Shown here piece by piece: positions 1 through 8,987 of a DNA stretch of 64,000 nt (its first letter is position 1; each line of letters starts with the position of its first letter). Both the position numbers and the translations under genes were made by a program. The notes beneath the pieces were generated by a model. The model was not told where the DNA came from and made no database searches. It saw only the letters and a program-made list of their open reading frames with translations. The stretch is from an uncultured Vampirovibrio sp. (lineage in GTDB: Bacteria > Cyanobacteriota > Vampirovibrionia > Gastranaerophilales > Gastranaerophilaceae). The stretch covers positions 31,364 to 95,363 of the forward strand of contig CAJTLW010000008.1 in the NCBI GenBank assembly GCA_910577515.1, given 5' to 3'.

Positions 1-1277
1 AAGGTTACAATATAATTTTTCCCTTCCCTGTAAAGATAAACCGTAGCATAAAGAAAAGTTGGAATTGCAATTAATTGGTTTACAAAGGTAAAATAACGCC
101 AGATGAGGCTGAAACTGTCATTGTTGCATTTTGCCCACCATAAAATTAAAATAAGGCAAAGCACAATAGGTATCATAATTTTTACCCTGTTTGAAATAAT
201 GTTTTGCTTAAGCTTGAAAATGTCGCACAATGTAAGCCTTAAAGCCCGAAGCGCCGTATCTCCAGATGTTATAGGCAATATCACAACAGCAATAGTTACA
301 ATCAAGGCTAAATAAGGCATTACAAAAGTGTCTGCTATTATATTTATAACATTTGCTGTCCCTGCAATCCCTTCAGGCACTATATTCTCATTATAAACAC
401 CCATTGCAGCAGCTGCCCAAATCATTGCAATCAAAGATTCTAAAACCATCATTCCGTAGAATATATTTTTGCCTTGTTTTTCTTTTTCAACCGTTCTTGA
501 AATAATAACTGCCTGTGTTGAATGAAACCCTGATAAAAGTCCGCAGCTCACTGTCATAAAGAAAATGGGCAGAATATGATATCCTTTAGGATGAAGATTT
601 ATATTTGAAAAACTGAATTCTGTAAGTTTTATTCCGTTGATAAAAAATCCTGATACTATAAAAAGCGTGCCTAAAAGAAGCATAATCGTAAAAATAGGAT
701 AAAACCTTCCTATAATTTTATCGATAGGAAACATTGCAGCCAGAATATAATAAAGTGCAATCACAAAGTATATAGATAAAATTACAGGGTTATTTATTGA
801 AAAATCTGTTTGGTTAAAAAACCGCTCTGCAATTACATCTCCTGCCGTATAAATAAAAACAGCGGAAAGTAAAATAAGCATAATTGAAACTATGATAACA
901 AAAACTCTATAAAAATTTCTACCAAGATGTTTATCTATAAGCTCTGTTATCTGCGCGCCACGGTTTCTCATTGAAATCATTCCGCAAAAATAATCATGCA
1001 CACCGCCCATAAATATACATCCTAAAGGTATCAAAAGAAAGGCAACAGGCCCAAATAGTATACCTTGGATTGCACCTAGTATAGGCCCGAGTCCTGCAAT
1101 ATTTAAAAGGTGGATAAGCATATTTTTATTTAAAGATAAAGGAATAAAATCAACACCATCTTTTATCGAAACTGCTGGTGCTTCCCTGTCATCAGGCGCA
1201 AAAATCCCTTCAATATATTTTGAATAAAAAATATATCCAAAAAATAAAATCAAAAGCCCGATAAGAAATGTTATCAT
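1..1277 (-). CDS. CstA-family carbon starvation/peptide transporter (3' end outside window)
   Basis: Integral membrane protein with many hydrophobic segments, read from ATG at 1277 with AGAGGA upstream; it runs off the left edge after about 425 residues. The N-terminal half follows the CstA pattern: a first TM helix, then EAPAVSIKDGVDFIPL, where E. coli CstA has a similar DGxDYVPT stretch, then GLGPILGA, HDYFCG and MRNRG. CstA/BtsT proteins are inner-membrane transporters for peptides or pyruvate. It follows dut by 19 nt and closes the decarboxylase-coaX-dut operon. Family assignment is firm; the substrate cannot be read from sequence. Confidence 0.88.
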   Translation of the reverse strand, partial: MITFLIGLLILFFGYIFYSKYIEGIFAPDDREAPAVSIKDGVDFIPLSLNKNMLIHLLNIAGLGPILGAIQGILFGPVAFLLIPLGCIFMGGVHDYFCGMISMRNRGAQITELIDKHLGRNFYRVFVIIVSIMLILLSAVFIYTAGDVIAERFFNQTDFSINNPVILSIYFVIALYYILAAMFPIDKIIGRFYPIFTIMLLLGTLFIVSGFFINGIKLTEFSFSNINLHPKGYHILPIFFMTVSCGLLSGFHSTQAVIISRTVEKEKQGKNIFYGMMVLESLIAMIWAAAAMGVYNENIVPEGIAGTANVINIIADTFVMPYLALIVTIAVVILPITSGDTALRALRLTLCDIFKLKQNIISNRVKIMIPIVLCLILILWWAKCNNDSFSLIWRYFTFVNQLIAIPTFLYATVYLYREGKNYIVT

Positions 1278-1296
1278 CTTTTCCTCTTAAATAAAT

Positions 1297-1740
1297 TTAT
1301 ACCCCTGTAGAGCCAAACCCGCCAACCCCGCGAACAGTTGCACTTAATTCTTCTATAACAGAAATTTCTGCCCGAACAACAGGCGCTATAAGCATTTGGG
1401 CAATTCTATCCCCTCTTTTTATGGTGAAATCTTCATTTGATAAATTTATAAGCCCGACACACACTTCGCCCCTGTAATCTTCATCAATTGTACCTACACA
1501 ATTTGATAAAGTTATCCCGCTTTTTATAGCAAGTCCGCTTCTTGGGCGAATTTGTGCTTCATACCCGCGTGGAAGCTCTATTTTTATGCCAGTAGGAATT
1601 AAAGCCCGCCCCAAAGGTTTTAAAGTAACAGGTTCATCAATAGATGCTACAATATCCATGCCCGCTGCACCTTCGGTTTTGTATTCAGGCAAACCTGCAC
1701 AGTGAGGTAATTCTTCAACCTTTAATAAAATCTTTTCCAT
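1297..1740 (-). CDS. dut: dUTP diphosphatase
   Basis: Hydrolyses dUTP to dUMP and pyrophosphate, keeping uracil out of DNA and supplying dTMP synthesis. All five motifs of the trimeric dUTPase family are visible: AAGMDIVA (1), RPRSGLA (2), GTIDEDYRGEV with the catalytic Asp (3), RIAQMLI (4) and the C-terminal Gly-rich RGVGGFGSTG (5). The start chosen is the ATG at 1740, which sits behind GGGGGAAG; an in-frame ATG nine codons upstream (1767) would overlap the ribosome site. At 147 residues it has normal family length. It lies between coaX (28-nt gap) and cstA in one operon. Confidence 0.95.
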   Translation of the reverse strand: MEKILLKVEELPHCAGLPEYKTEGAAGMDIVASIDEPVTLKPLGRALIPTGIKIELPRGYEAQIRPRSGLAIKSGITLSNCVGTIDEDYRGEVCVGLINLSNEDFTIKRGDRIAQMLIAPVVRAEISVIEELSATVRGVGGFGSTGV

Positions 1741-1768
1741 ATCTCTACTTCCCCCAATTATTTCCAAT

Positions 1769-2536
1769 TTACTTATTTAATTCATATAAATATTTCATTC
1801 CTAAAAGCGTTAAATCTTTATTTATATGGTTAAATGGGTTTTTTAAATTTGGAAACAGAACACTTGAAAATCCACCTGTTGCAATAATATTAGCCTTATT
1901 AACCGCCCCAAGTTCCTTCTCGCAAAGCTCAATCATCCCATCTATCATACAGGCATGGCCTTTTACAATGCCTGACATCATTGCATTAATCGTATTTTTA
2001 CCAATAGCTGTCTTTGGCGCTTCAATTTTCACCTTGGGAAGCTTTGATGTAAAGCTGCTTAAAGAATTTGCCTGAATTTTAAGCCCCGGCGCAATTATGC
2101 CGCCAACAAATTTTTTATGCTTATCCACAATATCAAAGGTAGTTGCCGTACCAAAATCTATCACAATAACGGGAAGCCTGTATAATTTTACAGCTGCTGC
2201 TGCATTTGCAATCCTGTCTGCACCAAGCTCCTTAGGATCATCCAAATCTATCTCAAAAGGCAGTTTTAATTTATGTGAAACAAGTATACTGTCAATTTTC
2301 AAATATTTTCTAAGCGCCTCTTTAAATATTTCTCCCAAGGGCGGTACAACCGTTGATATGACTGCAGCTTCAATCTTAGTTTCGTTCAGGGAATTTAAAA
2401 GATTTAAAATCAAAATCCCGTATTCATCAACCGTGCGCTTTAAATCAGAAGCTACATTCCAGTTTACAAGCAGTTTATCTTTTGAAAAAACCCCTATATT
2501 TGTATTTGTATTTCCTATATCAACCGCAAGCAGCAT
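1769..2536 (-). CDS. coaX: Type III pantothenate kinase
   Basis: Phosphorylates pantothenate, the first step of coenzyme A synthesis. The ASKHA-fold signatures are clear: N-terminal LLAVDIGNTNTNIGVF phosphate loop, ELGADRIANAAAA, VIDFGTATTFDIV and GGIIAPGL. At 255 residues it is typical for CoaX. ATG 2536 is preferred, with GAGGAG at good spacing; a TTG directly upstream is the alternative. It is co-oriented with and 28 nt from the decarboxylase-family gene, which is compatible with one transcript. Type III kinases are insensitive to CoA feedback and occur in cyanobacteria as well as many other phyla. Confidence 0.95.
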   Translation of the reverse strand: MLLAVDIGNTNTNIGVFSKDKLLVNWNVASDLKRTVDEYGILILNLLNSLNETKIEAAVISTVVPPLGEIFKEALRKYLKIDSILVSHKLKLPFEIDLDDPKELGADRIANAAAAVKLYRLPVIVIDFGTATTFDIVDKHKKFVGGIIAPGLKIQANSLSSFTSKLPKVKIEAPKTAIGKNTINAMMSGIVKGHACMIDGMIELCEKELGAVNKANIIATGGFSSVLFPNLKNPFNHINKDLTLLGMKYLYELNK

Positions 2537-2564
2537 CAAAACTCCTCAATTTAAAGCCAAAGAA

Positions 2565-4055
2565 CTATTCATCAATCACTTCAATCTCTGAAAAATCAGA
2601 AAGATACGGAAGATGCTCTTCTTTTATAATTTCACCGGGCAAAAGTACCGAAATCCCCGGAGGGCAAAGTGCTATCACTTCCGCTGAAATTTTCCCTACA
2701 GCATCTTCAACCTTTACAAGTTTTTTAGGCGCAAAATAAGCATCTCTCGGGTTCATAACCGTAACAGGGGTCATAAGGGGCATATATTTTTTCCCTTCAA
2801 GGTGGCAAATATCAGGATATTCCCTTATTGAAATTTCCTTAAGCGCCTTAATCAAATATTTAAATTCTTCTTTAGTGTTTCCGATATTTGATAAAATTAA
2901 AACCCCAATATCCGATGCCGATTCTATCTCAATATTAAAATCAAGCTCTAATATGGTCTCAAGGCGTTTTCCGCTCAAACCTTCCATTTTGATAAAGATT
3001 TTTGTAACATCATAATTTACACCATCTTCTTCGCCCAAAACAGAAAGATTTTTAATATTTTTAGCTTCACGTCTAAAATATTTTGCATTTTCTATCGCAT
3101 TTTTAATTAAAGCCTGTCCTTTTTTGGAGCTTAAATGCGCACGCGCTGCATCAAGGCTTGCCAAAAGCAATATCGAAGGGCTTGTTGTATGCAATAATTT
3201 AAGCGCATGTTCAATTTTGTGAATATCAATCTTGGAATTTTTTGCAATATGAAGCATTGAAGCCTGCGTCATAGCTCCGCCCGTTTTATGCAAAGAATGC
3301 ACAACAGCATCCGCCCCAAGTTCTAAAGCTGAAGTTGGTAATTCATCTGAAAAATTCCACAATGAACCGTGTGCTTCATCAACAATTAAAGGTATATTAT
3401 GTTTTTTACAGATTTCAGCCATTTTTTTGATATCTGAAACCATACCCTCATAAGTAGGGTTTACCACCCAGACAAATTTGGCATTAGGTTTTAAATTTAG
3501 CTGATGTTCAAGTTCATCCGCTTCAATTGCCCCAAAAATCGACCAATCTTCTAAAAGCCTTGGCATAAGCCATGTCGGATTAGAGCCTGAAATCATGGTG
3601 CCTGTGAGTACAGAGCGGTGGGAATTTCTTGCAATTATAATTTCATCATTAGGAGAAACCACCCCAAATGCTATCGCTAAATTTGAAATCGTGCTTCCAG
3701 ATGTTATAAAAAATGTTCTTTTTGAATTATAAGTAATGCTTGCAAGTTTCATTGCATCAGCTATAGCACCGGATGATGGATGAAGTGTGCCAAGACCATC
3801 GAATTCATCTGTTGTATCTAAGCAAAGAGCGTCAATTCCGATTAATTTTTCAAACCTTTCCAGAACACCATTACCTCGGTTATGTCCTGGAATATGAAAA
3901 CCAATTGAAGGAGCTTTTTTATATTGTTCAAGTGCATCTAAAAGCGGCGCTACAACATCTTCTTCTTTATAAGAAACTTCTCTATCATATAAAACAGAAG
4001 GTTTTATATCTGTTATCTCAATGGGGTTAGATTTAAATGATATATTTTTGTTCAA
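2565..4055 (-). CDS. Orn/Lys/Arg decarboxylase-family PLP enzyme
   Basis: PLP-dependent fold-type I enzyme of the Orn/Lys/Arg decarboxylase major-domain family, 496 residues. Visible signatures: FHIPGHNRG near residue 55, the SGSTISN cofactor loop, VDEAHGS (cofactor Asp and His), HSLHKTGGAMTQAS carrying the Schiff-base lysine, and the C-terminal LCPPGISVLLPGE. Relatives include SpeA/YaaO arginine decarboxylases that make agmatine for polyamines, and lysine decarboxylases; substrate cannot be decided here. It lacks the N-terminal response-regulator-like wing of the inducible E. coli enzymes. The start is TTG 4055 behind AGGGAA. First gene of the coaX-dut-cstA operon. Confidence 0.88.
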   Translation of the reverse strand: MNKNISFKSNPIEITDIKPSVLYDREVSYKEEDVVAPLLDALEQYKKAPSIGFHIPGHNRGNGVLERFEKLIGIDALCLDTTDEFDGLGTLHPSSGAIADAMKLASITYNSKRTFFITSGSTISNLAIAFGVVSPNDEIIIARNSHRSVLTGTMISGSNPTWLMPRLLEDWSIFGAIEADELEHQLNLKPNAKFVWVVNPTYEGMVSDIKKMAEICKKHNIPLIVDEAHGSLWNFSDELPTSALELGADAVVHSLHKTGGAMTQASMLHIAKNSKIDIHKIEHALKLLHTTSPSILLLASLDAARAHLSSKKGQALIKNAIENAKYFRREAKNIKNLSVLGEEDGVNYDVTKIFIKMEGLSGKRLETILELDFNIEIESASDIGVLILSNIGNTKEEFKYLIKALKEISIREYPDICHLEGKKYMPLMTPVTVMNPRDAYFAPKKLVKVEDAVGKISAEVIALCPPGISVLLPGEIIKEEHLPYLSDFSEIEVIDE

Positions 4056-4261
4056 TTTAGTTTCCCTAATCCTTGTTACAATAATATTATATAGGAAATA
4101 TTTTATAGTAAAAGTAAAAAAACATATTTTTTGCCTAAAAATTTTGTTAATTTTGTATTTGTTTCAAAATGTTAACAATTAAAATATTTTTATATAAAGT
4201 ACGCTTTAAAAGGCGCAAAAAAATTTTATTTTATGTTTTACAATAAAGAAAGCTTTTATCT

Positions 4262-4290
4262 TTGCCATAAACTATAAAAAATGATATAAT
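4262..4290 (+). promoter_or_regulatory. Sigma-70-type promoter for the 4354 gene
   Basis: TTGCCA (4262-4267), a 17-base spacer, then a perfect TATAAT (4285-4290). It faces the 4354 gene with a predicted leader of about 55 nt, and lies in the 298-bp divergent gap shared with the decarboxylase gene. Confidence 0.65.
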
Positions 4291-4353
4291 AAGCAATTAG
4301 AAAACAACGAGGAAAATCAGGGTTTAGGCAAAAGGTAAGAAGGTAGGGAAATT

Positions 4354-4701
4354 ATGGTCGATAACCGTTCGACAGGTTTTCTTGGGCTGAACGGCTTCAA
4401 TTTTAAATCAGGGGATGCTTCAGGTATGGCAAACAAAACGTCTGATGATAAAATGGGGCAAGGTGGAGAATACTTCGCACAAGGGCAAAGAGAATCTGAA
4501 GAAGAAAGAAGAGAGAATGTTTTTATTGACAGATCAGCGCAATTAAGAAGTGCGCTTGATTCCCTTGCGCTTTTAAACGCTTCAAGAATTAAAAAATTTA
4601 ACATTTTGGATAGAGAAGAAAAAGAAGATGAGGAAAAGGATAAAAAGAAAAAATCCAAAAAGGAATTGACTCATCTTGTTGATGATTTTGAAAAAAAATA
4701 A
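4354..4701 (+). CDS. Hypothetical charged protein
   Basis: I do not recognise this 115-residue protein. It has no signal peptide or membrane segment. The N-terminus is Gly/Phe/Asn-rich (GFLGLNGFNFKSGDASG), the middle is polar, and the C-terminal third is a highly charged Lys/Glu stretch likely to be helical or disordered. The start follows AAGAAGGTAGGG. It has its own strong promoter and stops 2 nt before the PHP gene, so the two are probably co-transcribed. Its phenylalanine-containing N-terminus loosely resembles those of the 58725, 61081 and 53155 proteins. Confidence 0.6.
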   Translation: MVDNRSTGFLGLNGFNFKSGDASGMANKTSDDKMGQGGEYFAQGQRESEEERRENVFIDRSAQLRSALDSLALLNASRIKKFNILDREEKEDEEKDKKKKSKKELTHLVDDFEKK

Positions 4702-4703
4702 AA

Positions 4704-5336
4704 ATGCAAAATATTTTAGATAGAATTTCAAATATTAAAGACGAAGATTATTTTAAAAAGGCCAACCTTCATACCCATTCAAAAGAATCAGACGGCAGAC
4801 AAGATTTTGATACTTTAATAGAAGAAGCAATTTCGCTTGGCTTGGAACACTTTGCAATTTCAGACCATAACACATTAAGCGGGTATAAAAATTCAAAATA
4901 TATAAACCATCCTGTTTTAATTCCTGCCGTAGAATTTGATTGCTTTTATCAAACAAGTTTAATTCATATTTTAGGCTACGGTGTTGATTTCAATAATCCG
5001 AATATAAATGAAATTTGCACAAAGAAAAAATCTGAAACAGAATATGACATTGTAAGACTTTTTCATTCAAGACATCCTAAAGATGCGATTGAAAAAATTC
5101 ATAAGGCAGGTGGTATTGCAGTATTGGCACACCCTTGCTGCTGTTCTGTTATAAGCTTAAATTATCTTGTAAAAAAATTAAAATCTTTTGGCCTTGACGG
5201 CATTGAAACTTTTTACCCCTACAACAGGCACAGAGGGATTATTAAGTTTCATTCAAGGAAAAAACCTTATATTCTGGCCGAAAAATATAACCTTATAAAA
5301 ACAGGCGGCACAGATGAACATGGAAGTTTAAAATAA
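4704..5336 (+). CDS. PHP-domain metal-dependent phosphoesterase
   Basis: PHP-family hydrolase of 210 residues. Metal-binding motifs in order: NLHTHSKESDG (HxH), a predicted base motif FAISDHNTL (DH), PAVEFDCF (Glu), VLAHPC (His) and GGTDEHGS (DxH) at the extreme C-terminus. The family includes nucleotide 3',5'-bisphosphate phosphatases and the exonuclease domain of DNA polymerases; no polymerase domain is attached. The protein ends directly after the last motif, a shorter tail than usual. No Shine-Dalgarno is evident, consistent with translational coupling to the gene 2 nt upstream. Its stop faces the convergent membrane-protein gene. Confidence 0.85.
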   Translation: MQNILDRISNIKDEDYFKKANLHTHSKESDGRQDFDTLIEEAISLGLEHFAISDHNTLSGYKNSKYINHPVLIPAVEFDCFYQTSLIHILGYGVDFNNPNINEICTKKKSETEYDIVRLFHSRHPKDAIEKIHKAGGIAVLAHPCCCSVISLNYLVKKLKSFGLDGIETFYPYNRHRGIIKFHSRKKPYILAEKYNLIKTGGTDEHGSLK

Positions 5337-5337
5337 A

Positions 5338-6171
5338 TTATCTTCCGCTTCTTTCCTCTTTTTCTATTCTTAAATACCACCAGGTAAAGCATATTGCCCA
5401 ATAAGGAATGAAAAATTGTGAAAATATATAACTAATTATATCTGTTGTTACCTTAGGAAGACCTGCCCCTGTTGATACCATCATTGCAAATACTGCAATA
5501 AGAAGGCTTATAATTGTTACAATTATTGAGTACAGAATGAGTAATCCCCAACTTTGAAGGTATTTCCCACCTGAAAGTTTCATCCCTTTAACAATAGCTT
5601 CCCATGGGGTTAAATTGGAGCTTAATGCAAAAGATTGCATTGTTACAATCAAAAACGGACATAGGATAACAAGAAATGCAATCGATAAAAATATTGACAG
5701 CGCAAGCAGGTTATTATCTCCGACATACCCCGCATAAAATCCGCCGATAAATGCTAAGCTTATCGGAATTAAAGGAATTAAAAACCCTGCAATTAAAAGA
5801 TAGGTAATGTATCCGCTTCTGCTTTCAAAGGCCTTTGTATAATATTTTGTATCCTTTAATGGTTCATTTTCAATAATTTGTTTTGAAATTAAAATAAGAC
5901 CGCCCATTTTGATTAAATATTTCCAGATGGCATTTACCAAAACCGCAATTCCTGCAATTAATACCAAAACACCAATCATCATTGCACCTGCACCGCCGCC
6001 TCCAATAGCTTTTGCGGCAATCATAAACATGCCGATACCAAGAATAACCCCTCCCAAAATTTGCAATAAAACAGGAGCAGCAAGATATTTTAAAAACATA
6101 GGCAGTTTTTCAAAATATATTACTAAAGATTTTGCTGCAATCGTTGCTACTGATGCACTCTTTTTATACAT
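5338..6171 (-). CDS. Multi-pass membrane protein of unknown function
   Basis: About 277 residues with roughly six hydrophobic segments, including a Gly/Ala/Met-rich pair around residues 35-90 (GGVILGIGMFMIAAKAIGGGG). The middle carries FLIPLIPISLAFIGG and a C-terminal helix pair, then a short charged tail. There is no recognisable catalytic motif. The fold resembles DUF4013-like or glycerophosphoryl-diesterase-associated membrane proteins, but I cannot assign a family. ATG 6171 is preferred with GGAG 12 nt upstream; TTG 6180 is in frame but sits too close to that site. Confidence 0.65.
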   Translation of the reverse strand: MYKKSASVATIAAKSLVIYFEKLPMFLKYLAAPVLLQILGGVILGIGMFMIAAKAIGGGGAGAMMIGVLVLIAGIAVLVNAIWKYLIKMGGLILISKQIIENEPLKDTKYYTKAFESRSGYITYLLIAGFLIPLIPISLAFIGGFYAGYVGDNNLLALSIFLSIAFLVILCPFLIVTMQSFALSSNLTPWEAIVKGMKLSGGKYLQSWGLLILYSIIVTIISLLIAVFAMMVSTGAGLPKVTTDIISYIFSQFFIPYWAICFTWWYLRIEKEERSGR

Positions 6172-6250
6172 AAAATACAATTTCTCCGCTGTAATACTTA
6201 TTTTAAAAACAAGTATACCAAATTTTTATAAAAAAGAGAAATAAAGAGAA

Positions 6251-7366
6251 TTATACTATTTTTAAATTACTTTCTTTTTGAAGGAAACTGTATTTTGAAT
6301 AATATTCCTCAGGGTTTTCTTTTGCAGCCTTTATCGTTTCTTCAAGTTCAATAAATTTACCTGCTAAATTCGGGTCAAATTGGCTGCCTGAGCATCTTTT
6401 AATTTCTTCAATTGCAACTTCATGATCAAGAGCTTTTCTATATGAGCGGGTGGATGTCATAGCATCATAAGTATCTGCTATGGCAACAATTCTTGCTGAT
6501 AAAGGAATTTCTTCACCCTGCAAGCCATCAGGGTATCCTTTGCCATCCCATCTTTCATGGTGTGCTTTAAGCCAGCTTGAAATTCCTGCAAGTTTTTTTA
6601 CGCTTAAAATTAATCTTTCCGAGTTATTTGGATGTGATTTCATAACAGCAAATTCTTCATCCGTCAATTTACCTGGTTTACAGAGAATATTTTGCGGAAT
6701 GGCAATTTTACCTATATCATGCAAAAGCCCTGCGGTTTCAATTTCTTCCAGTAATTTTTCATCAAAGCCCATTTCTTTTGCCAAAATTAAAGAATATAAA
6801 GTAACACGAAGCGAATGCCCGTGAGTATAAGGGTCTTTTGAATCTAGAGCAGATGAAATTGATTTAATTGTTTTATAGAATAATTCTTTTAAATCTTTTA
6901 AAATTACCGCTTTTGAACTTGTCAAATTAAATTTATTAATCCCAAGCTCTACAATATTTGTAAGTTCTTCTGGCTCAAAAGGTTTTAGCATATATTGAAA
7001 TAAATTACATTTATTTACAGCATCCGTTAAAATTTCAACATCCGCAAACCCTGTAAGCAAGATTTTTATAACATCAGGCGCAATTTCATTAACTTTTTCC
7101 AAAAACTCAGTGCCATCCATAACAGGCATTTTGTGGTCTGATACTATAAGAGAAATTTTATCAATATTTTCTTCAAAAATTTTTAGTGCCTCAAGACCGT
7201 TTTCAGCCGTTAAAACATTATATTTACGGTGAAAAGTTCTTTTTAAAAGCTGAAGGTTATTAATTTCATCATCTACAAGAAGAATAGTCGTTGAAATATT
7301 ATGGATTTTTGAACACAAAATATCATCCATACCATCAATAAATAATTCTTTTTCCAGATTAAGCAT
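6251..7366 (-). CDS. Response regulator with HD-GYP c-di-GMP phosphodiesterase domain
   Basis: 371-residue two-domain protein. The N-terminal receiver domain (about 27-145) has acidic residues VDDE, phosphoacceptor Asp77 in IVSDHKM and the lysine in MLKPFEP. The C-terminal HD-GYP domain (about 160-345) shows LLHDIGKIAIP, the HHERWDGKGYPDGLQG signature and ARIVAIADTYDAMTS. Such RpfG-type proteins hydrolyse c-di-GMP in response to phosphorylation. No histidine kinase is adjacent, so the partner is an orphan or distant kinase. The start has GAGGG upstream. It is preceded by a 109-nt gap to the next minus-strand gene. Confidence 0.93.
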   Translation of the reverse strand: MLNLEKELFIDGMDDILCSKIHNISTTILLVDDEINNLQLLKRTFHRKYNVLTAENGLEALKIFEENIDKISLIVSDHKMPVMDGTEFLEKVNEIAPDVIKILLTGFADVEILTDAVNKCNLFQYMLKPFEPEELTNIVELGINKFNLTSSKAVILKDLKELFYKTIKSISSALDSKDPYTHGHSLRVTLYSLILAKEMGFDEKLLEEIETAGLLHDIGKIAIPQNILCKPGKLTDEEFAVMKSHPNNSERLILSVKKLAGISSWLKAHHERWDGKGYPDGLQGEEIPLSARIVAIADTYDAMTSTRSYRKALDHEVAIEEIKRCSGSQFDPNLAGKFIELEETIKAAKENPEEYYSKYSFLQKESNLKIV

Positions 7367-7475
7367 TTACCCTCAAAAATTCAATATAACACTTCATAAG
7401 CCTTATATCGGCATTCTTAATAAATACTTTAATTAATTTTTTTATTAAAATCAATAATTCAAATGCAGTATGAGA

Positions 7476-8006
7476 TTAATTATTAAAATAACTCATATTG
7501 GTTTCATCTAAATATTCATCATAGGTTTGTTCGGCAGATTCAAGCACTTCAAGTTCAAGTTCTTTTCTTGTTATTGTTTTATCAATATTTTCTTCAAGAA
7601 TTTGAGCCGACCTCATTTTATCATCTTCTTCAGATTGATACCTGTTTTCAATTTCCTGTTGTTCACTCATCATCTCAAGTCTTTGCTCAGTAGTCATACT
7701 GCTTGCTTCAGAGTATTCCATGGTAGTTTCAGGAGCAGGTGTAGTTTCACCATCTTCTCCTTCTTCGCCTTCTTCAATATCAGAAGGAACGTCATCAAGC
7801 GGTTCATTAATATCAAATTTGGCTTCAACTGCCATAAGTTCGTTTTCTTTTCTGGTTTCAATTTCATCCAAATCGCCAGACAAATTACGGTGGACAACCA
7901 TTTTATCATCATTCAATTCGGTAATTTCGAATTGAAGATCGCTGGTTTGCCCTGTAACAAGGTAATCACCAATATATATGGATGCTGAAAAATGCTGTCC
8001 GCTCAT
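7476..8006 (-). CDS. Hypothetical acidic protein
   Basis: Unrecognised 176-residue cytoplasmic protein. Residues 1-65 look like a small beta-rich domain (SIYIGDYLVTGQTSDLQFEI), followed by a low-complexity acidic linker (DIEEGEEGEDGETTPAPE) and a Glu/Gln-rich helical C-terminal half likely to form a coiled coil. The start follows AAGAAGGTA, the same Shine-Dalgarno-like string as at 4354. A 30-bp near-perfect palindrome lies about 60 bp upstream (8068-8097), suggesting control by a dimeric regulator. Even base use and a clean reading frame support it being real. Confidence 0.6.
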   Translation of the reverse strand: MSGQHFSASIYIGDYLVTGQTSDLQFEITELNDDKMVVHRNLSGDLDEIETRKENELMAVEAKFDINEPLDDVPSDIEEGEEGEDGETTPAPETTMEYSEASSMTTEQRLEMMSEQQEIENRYQSEEDDKMRSAQILEENIDKTITRKELELEVLESAEQTYDEYLDETNMSYFNN

Positions 8007-8067
8007 CGCGCTTTATACCTTCTTACTTGCAATTTGTACCTCACATATAGAAGCATTTATTACGCAC

Positions 8068-8112
8068 AATACTTTCTATACATGTATATAAAGTATTTTT
8101 ATATATAAAAAT
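8068..8112. repeat. Two adjoining palindromes, operator-like
   Basis: 8068-8097 is a 30-bp inverted repeat with one mismatched base pair, centred on TATACATGTATA and flanked by ACTTT/AAAGT arms. Overlapping its right end, 8095-8112 is a perfect 18-bp palindrome (ATTTTTATATATAAAAAT). They lie upstream of the 8006 start on the minus strand, where a regulator operator would be expected. Confidence 0.55.
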
Positions 8113-8143
8113 TGCCTACATGATATATACTTTTGTAATAAAT

Positions 8144-8207
8144 CTTTACAAAATAGGTTTACACGCTCGAAATTACGCATTTTTATAACGCATTTAATTT
8201 TGTAAAG
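8144..8207. repeat. 11-bp inverted repeat with 42-nt loop
   Basis: CTTTACAAAAT (8144-8154) is repeated in inverted orientation at 8197-8207. The loop holds two copies of ACGCATTT. Between 8007 and 8567 I see no credible gene; the stretch consists of these repeats and the hairpins at 8445-8518. Confidence 0.45.
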
Positions 8208-8444
8208 TATTGTAAACAAAATAGTAAAAACTGAAATCATGCTTTTTAAAAAAACTTTATTAATGTGGAAGAAGTAAATATTTAAAACAAACCAAAAGGT
8301 CAAAATAACTTCCAGATATTTAATTTAGGATAAAATTCACATATTAGTTTATCTTACTTTAAATGAGATGCCCTAAAAAAATTTAACAAAAGGAGCATTG
8401 AAACAGTTTTCTTTCAGTTGTAAATTATGCTTATTTTATGACAT

Positions 8445-8518
8445 GCACAGGTACCAACCTGTGCTTTTTATTAAGTTGAGAGCAGCGAAACTTAATAAAA
8501 CGGGATGTGCAGCGCACA
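8445..8518. other. Three consecutive hairpins (terminator or structured RNA)
   Basis: GCACAGGT/ACCTGTGC (8445-8464, 4-nt loop) is followed by a T-run (8465-8469), so it could end a plus-strand transcript. A 10-bp stem TTATTAAGTT/AACTTAATAA (8468-8498, 11-nt loop) and a short TGTGC/GCACA hairpin (8506-8518) follow at once. The block is bracketed by an 11-bp direct repeat ATTTTATGACA at 8433-8443 and 8539-8549. No known RNA family is recognised. Confidence 0.4.
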
Positions 8519-8567
8519 GACCTTGGCATAAATCCGTAATTTTATGACAAGCGCAGCATATTATCTC

Positions 8568-8735
8568 TTACTGTGCAAAAAACCATCGTTTCTTTGGCAT
8601 TCCGCCTTTCTCTTCTCTTTCAACCTGATAAAGCCTGATTTTTTCCATCTGGTTTTGCCCGCTGAAAAGAAATTCTAAAATAGGCTCACAATCCCTTTTT
8701 ATTTTATTTTTAATCTTTTCTTTAGTTTTGCCCAT
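8568..8735 (-). CDS. Possible small basic protein (55 aa)
   Basis: Short open frame starting at ATG 8735 with AAGG eight bases upstream. It encodes a Lys/Arg-rich peptide (MGKTKEKIKNKIKRDCEPIL at the start) with an aromatic end (PKKRWFFAQ). A longer in-frame upstream extension is AT-rich and lacks a ribosome site. I know of no homologue. Support rests on the ribosome site and the composition, which is less hydrophobic than random AT-rich frames here. Confidence 0.3.
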   Translation of the reverse strand: MGKTKEKIKNKIKRDCEPILEFLFSGQNQMEKIRLYQVEREEKGGMPKKRWFFAQ

Positions 8736-8987
8736 AAAATCAACCTTATTATTTAATAGGAAAAAATAATTATATTTCTTTTTAAACCATTGTTTAAAAA
8801 ACAACCCCGTTTTCCAATCCCCCGAAAGGATAATTAAAAAATAAAAAGATTAATAATATTAAATTAAAGGCGCATTTTTAAAACTCCGCTTTTACTTTTG
8901 TTAAAAATCCTTTACACAAGCTAAAGAATTTACATATACAATACGATAAATTATTTAGCATCAAAATCAAAAAGGAAAGAGAGCATT

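Noticed and set aside
8076..8303. 75-codon frame on the minus strand
   Set aside because: Hydrophobic, AT-driven composition, no ribosome site, and it covers the palindromes upstream of the 8006 start.
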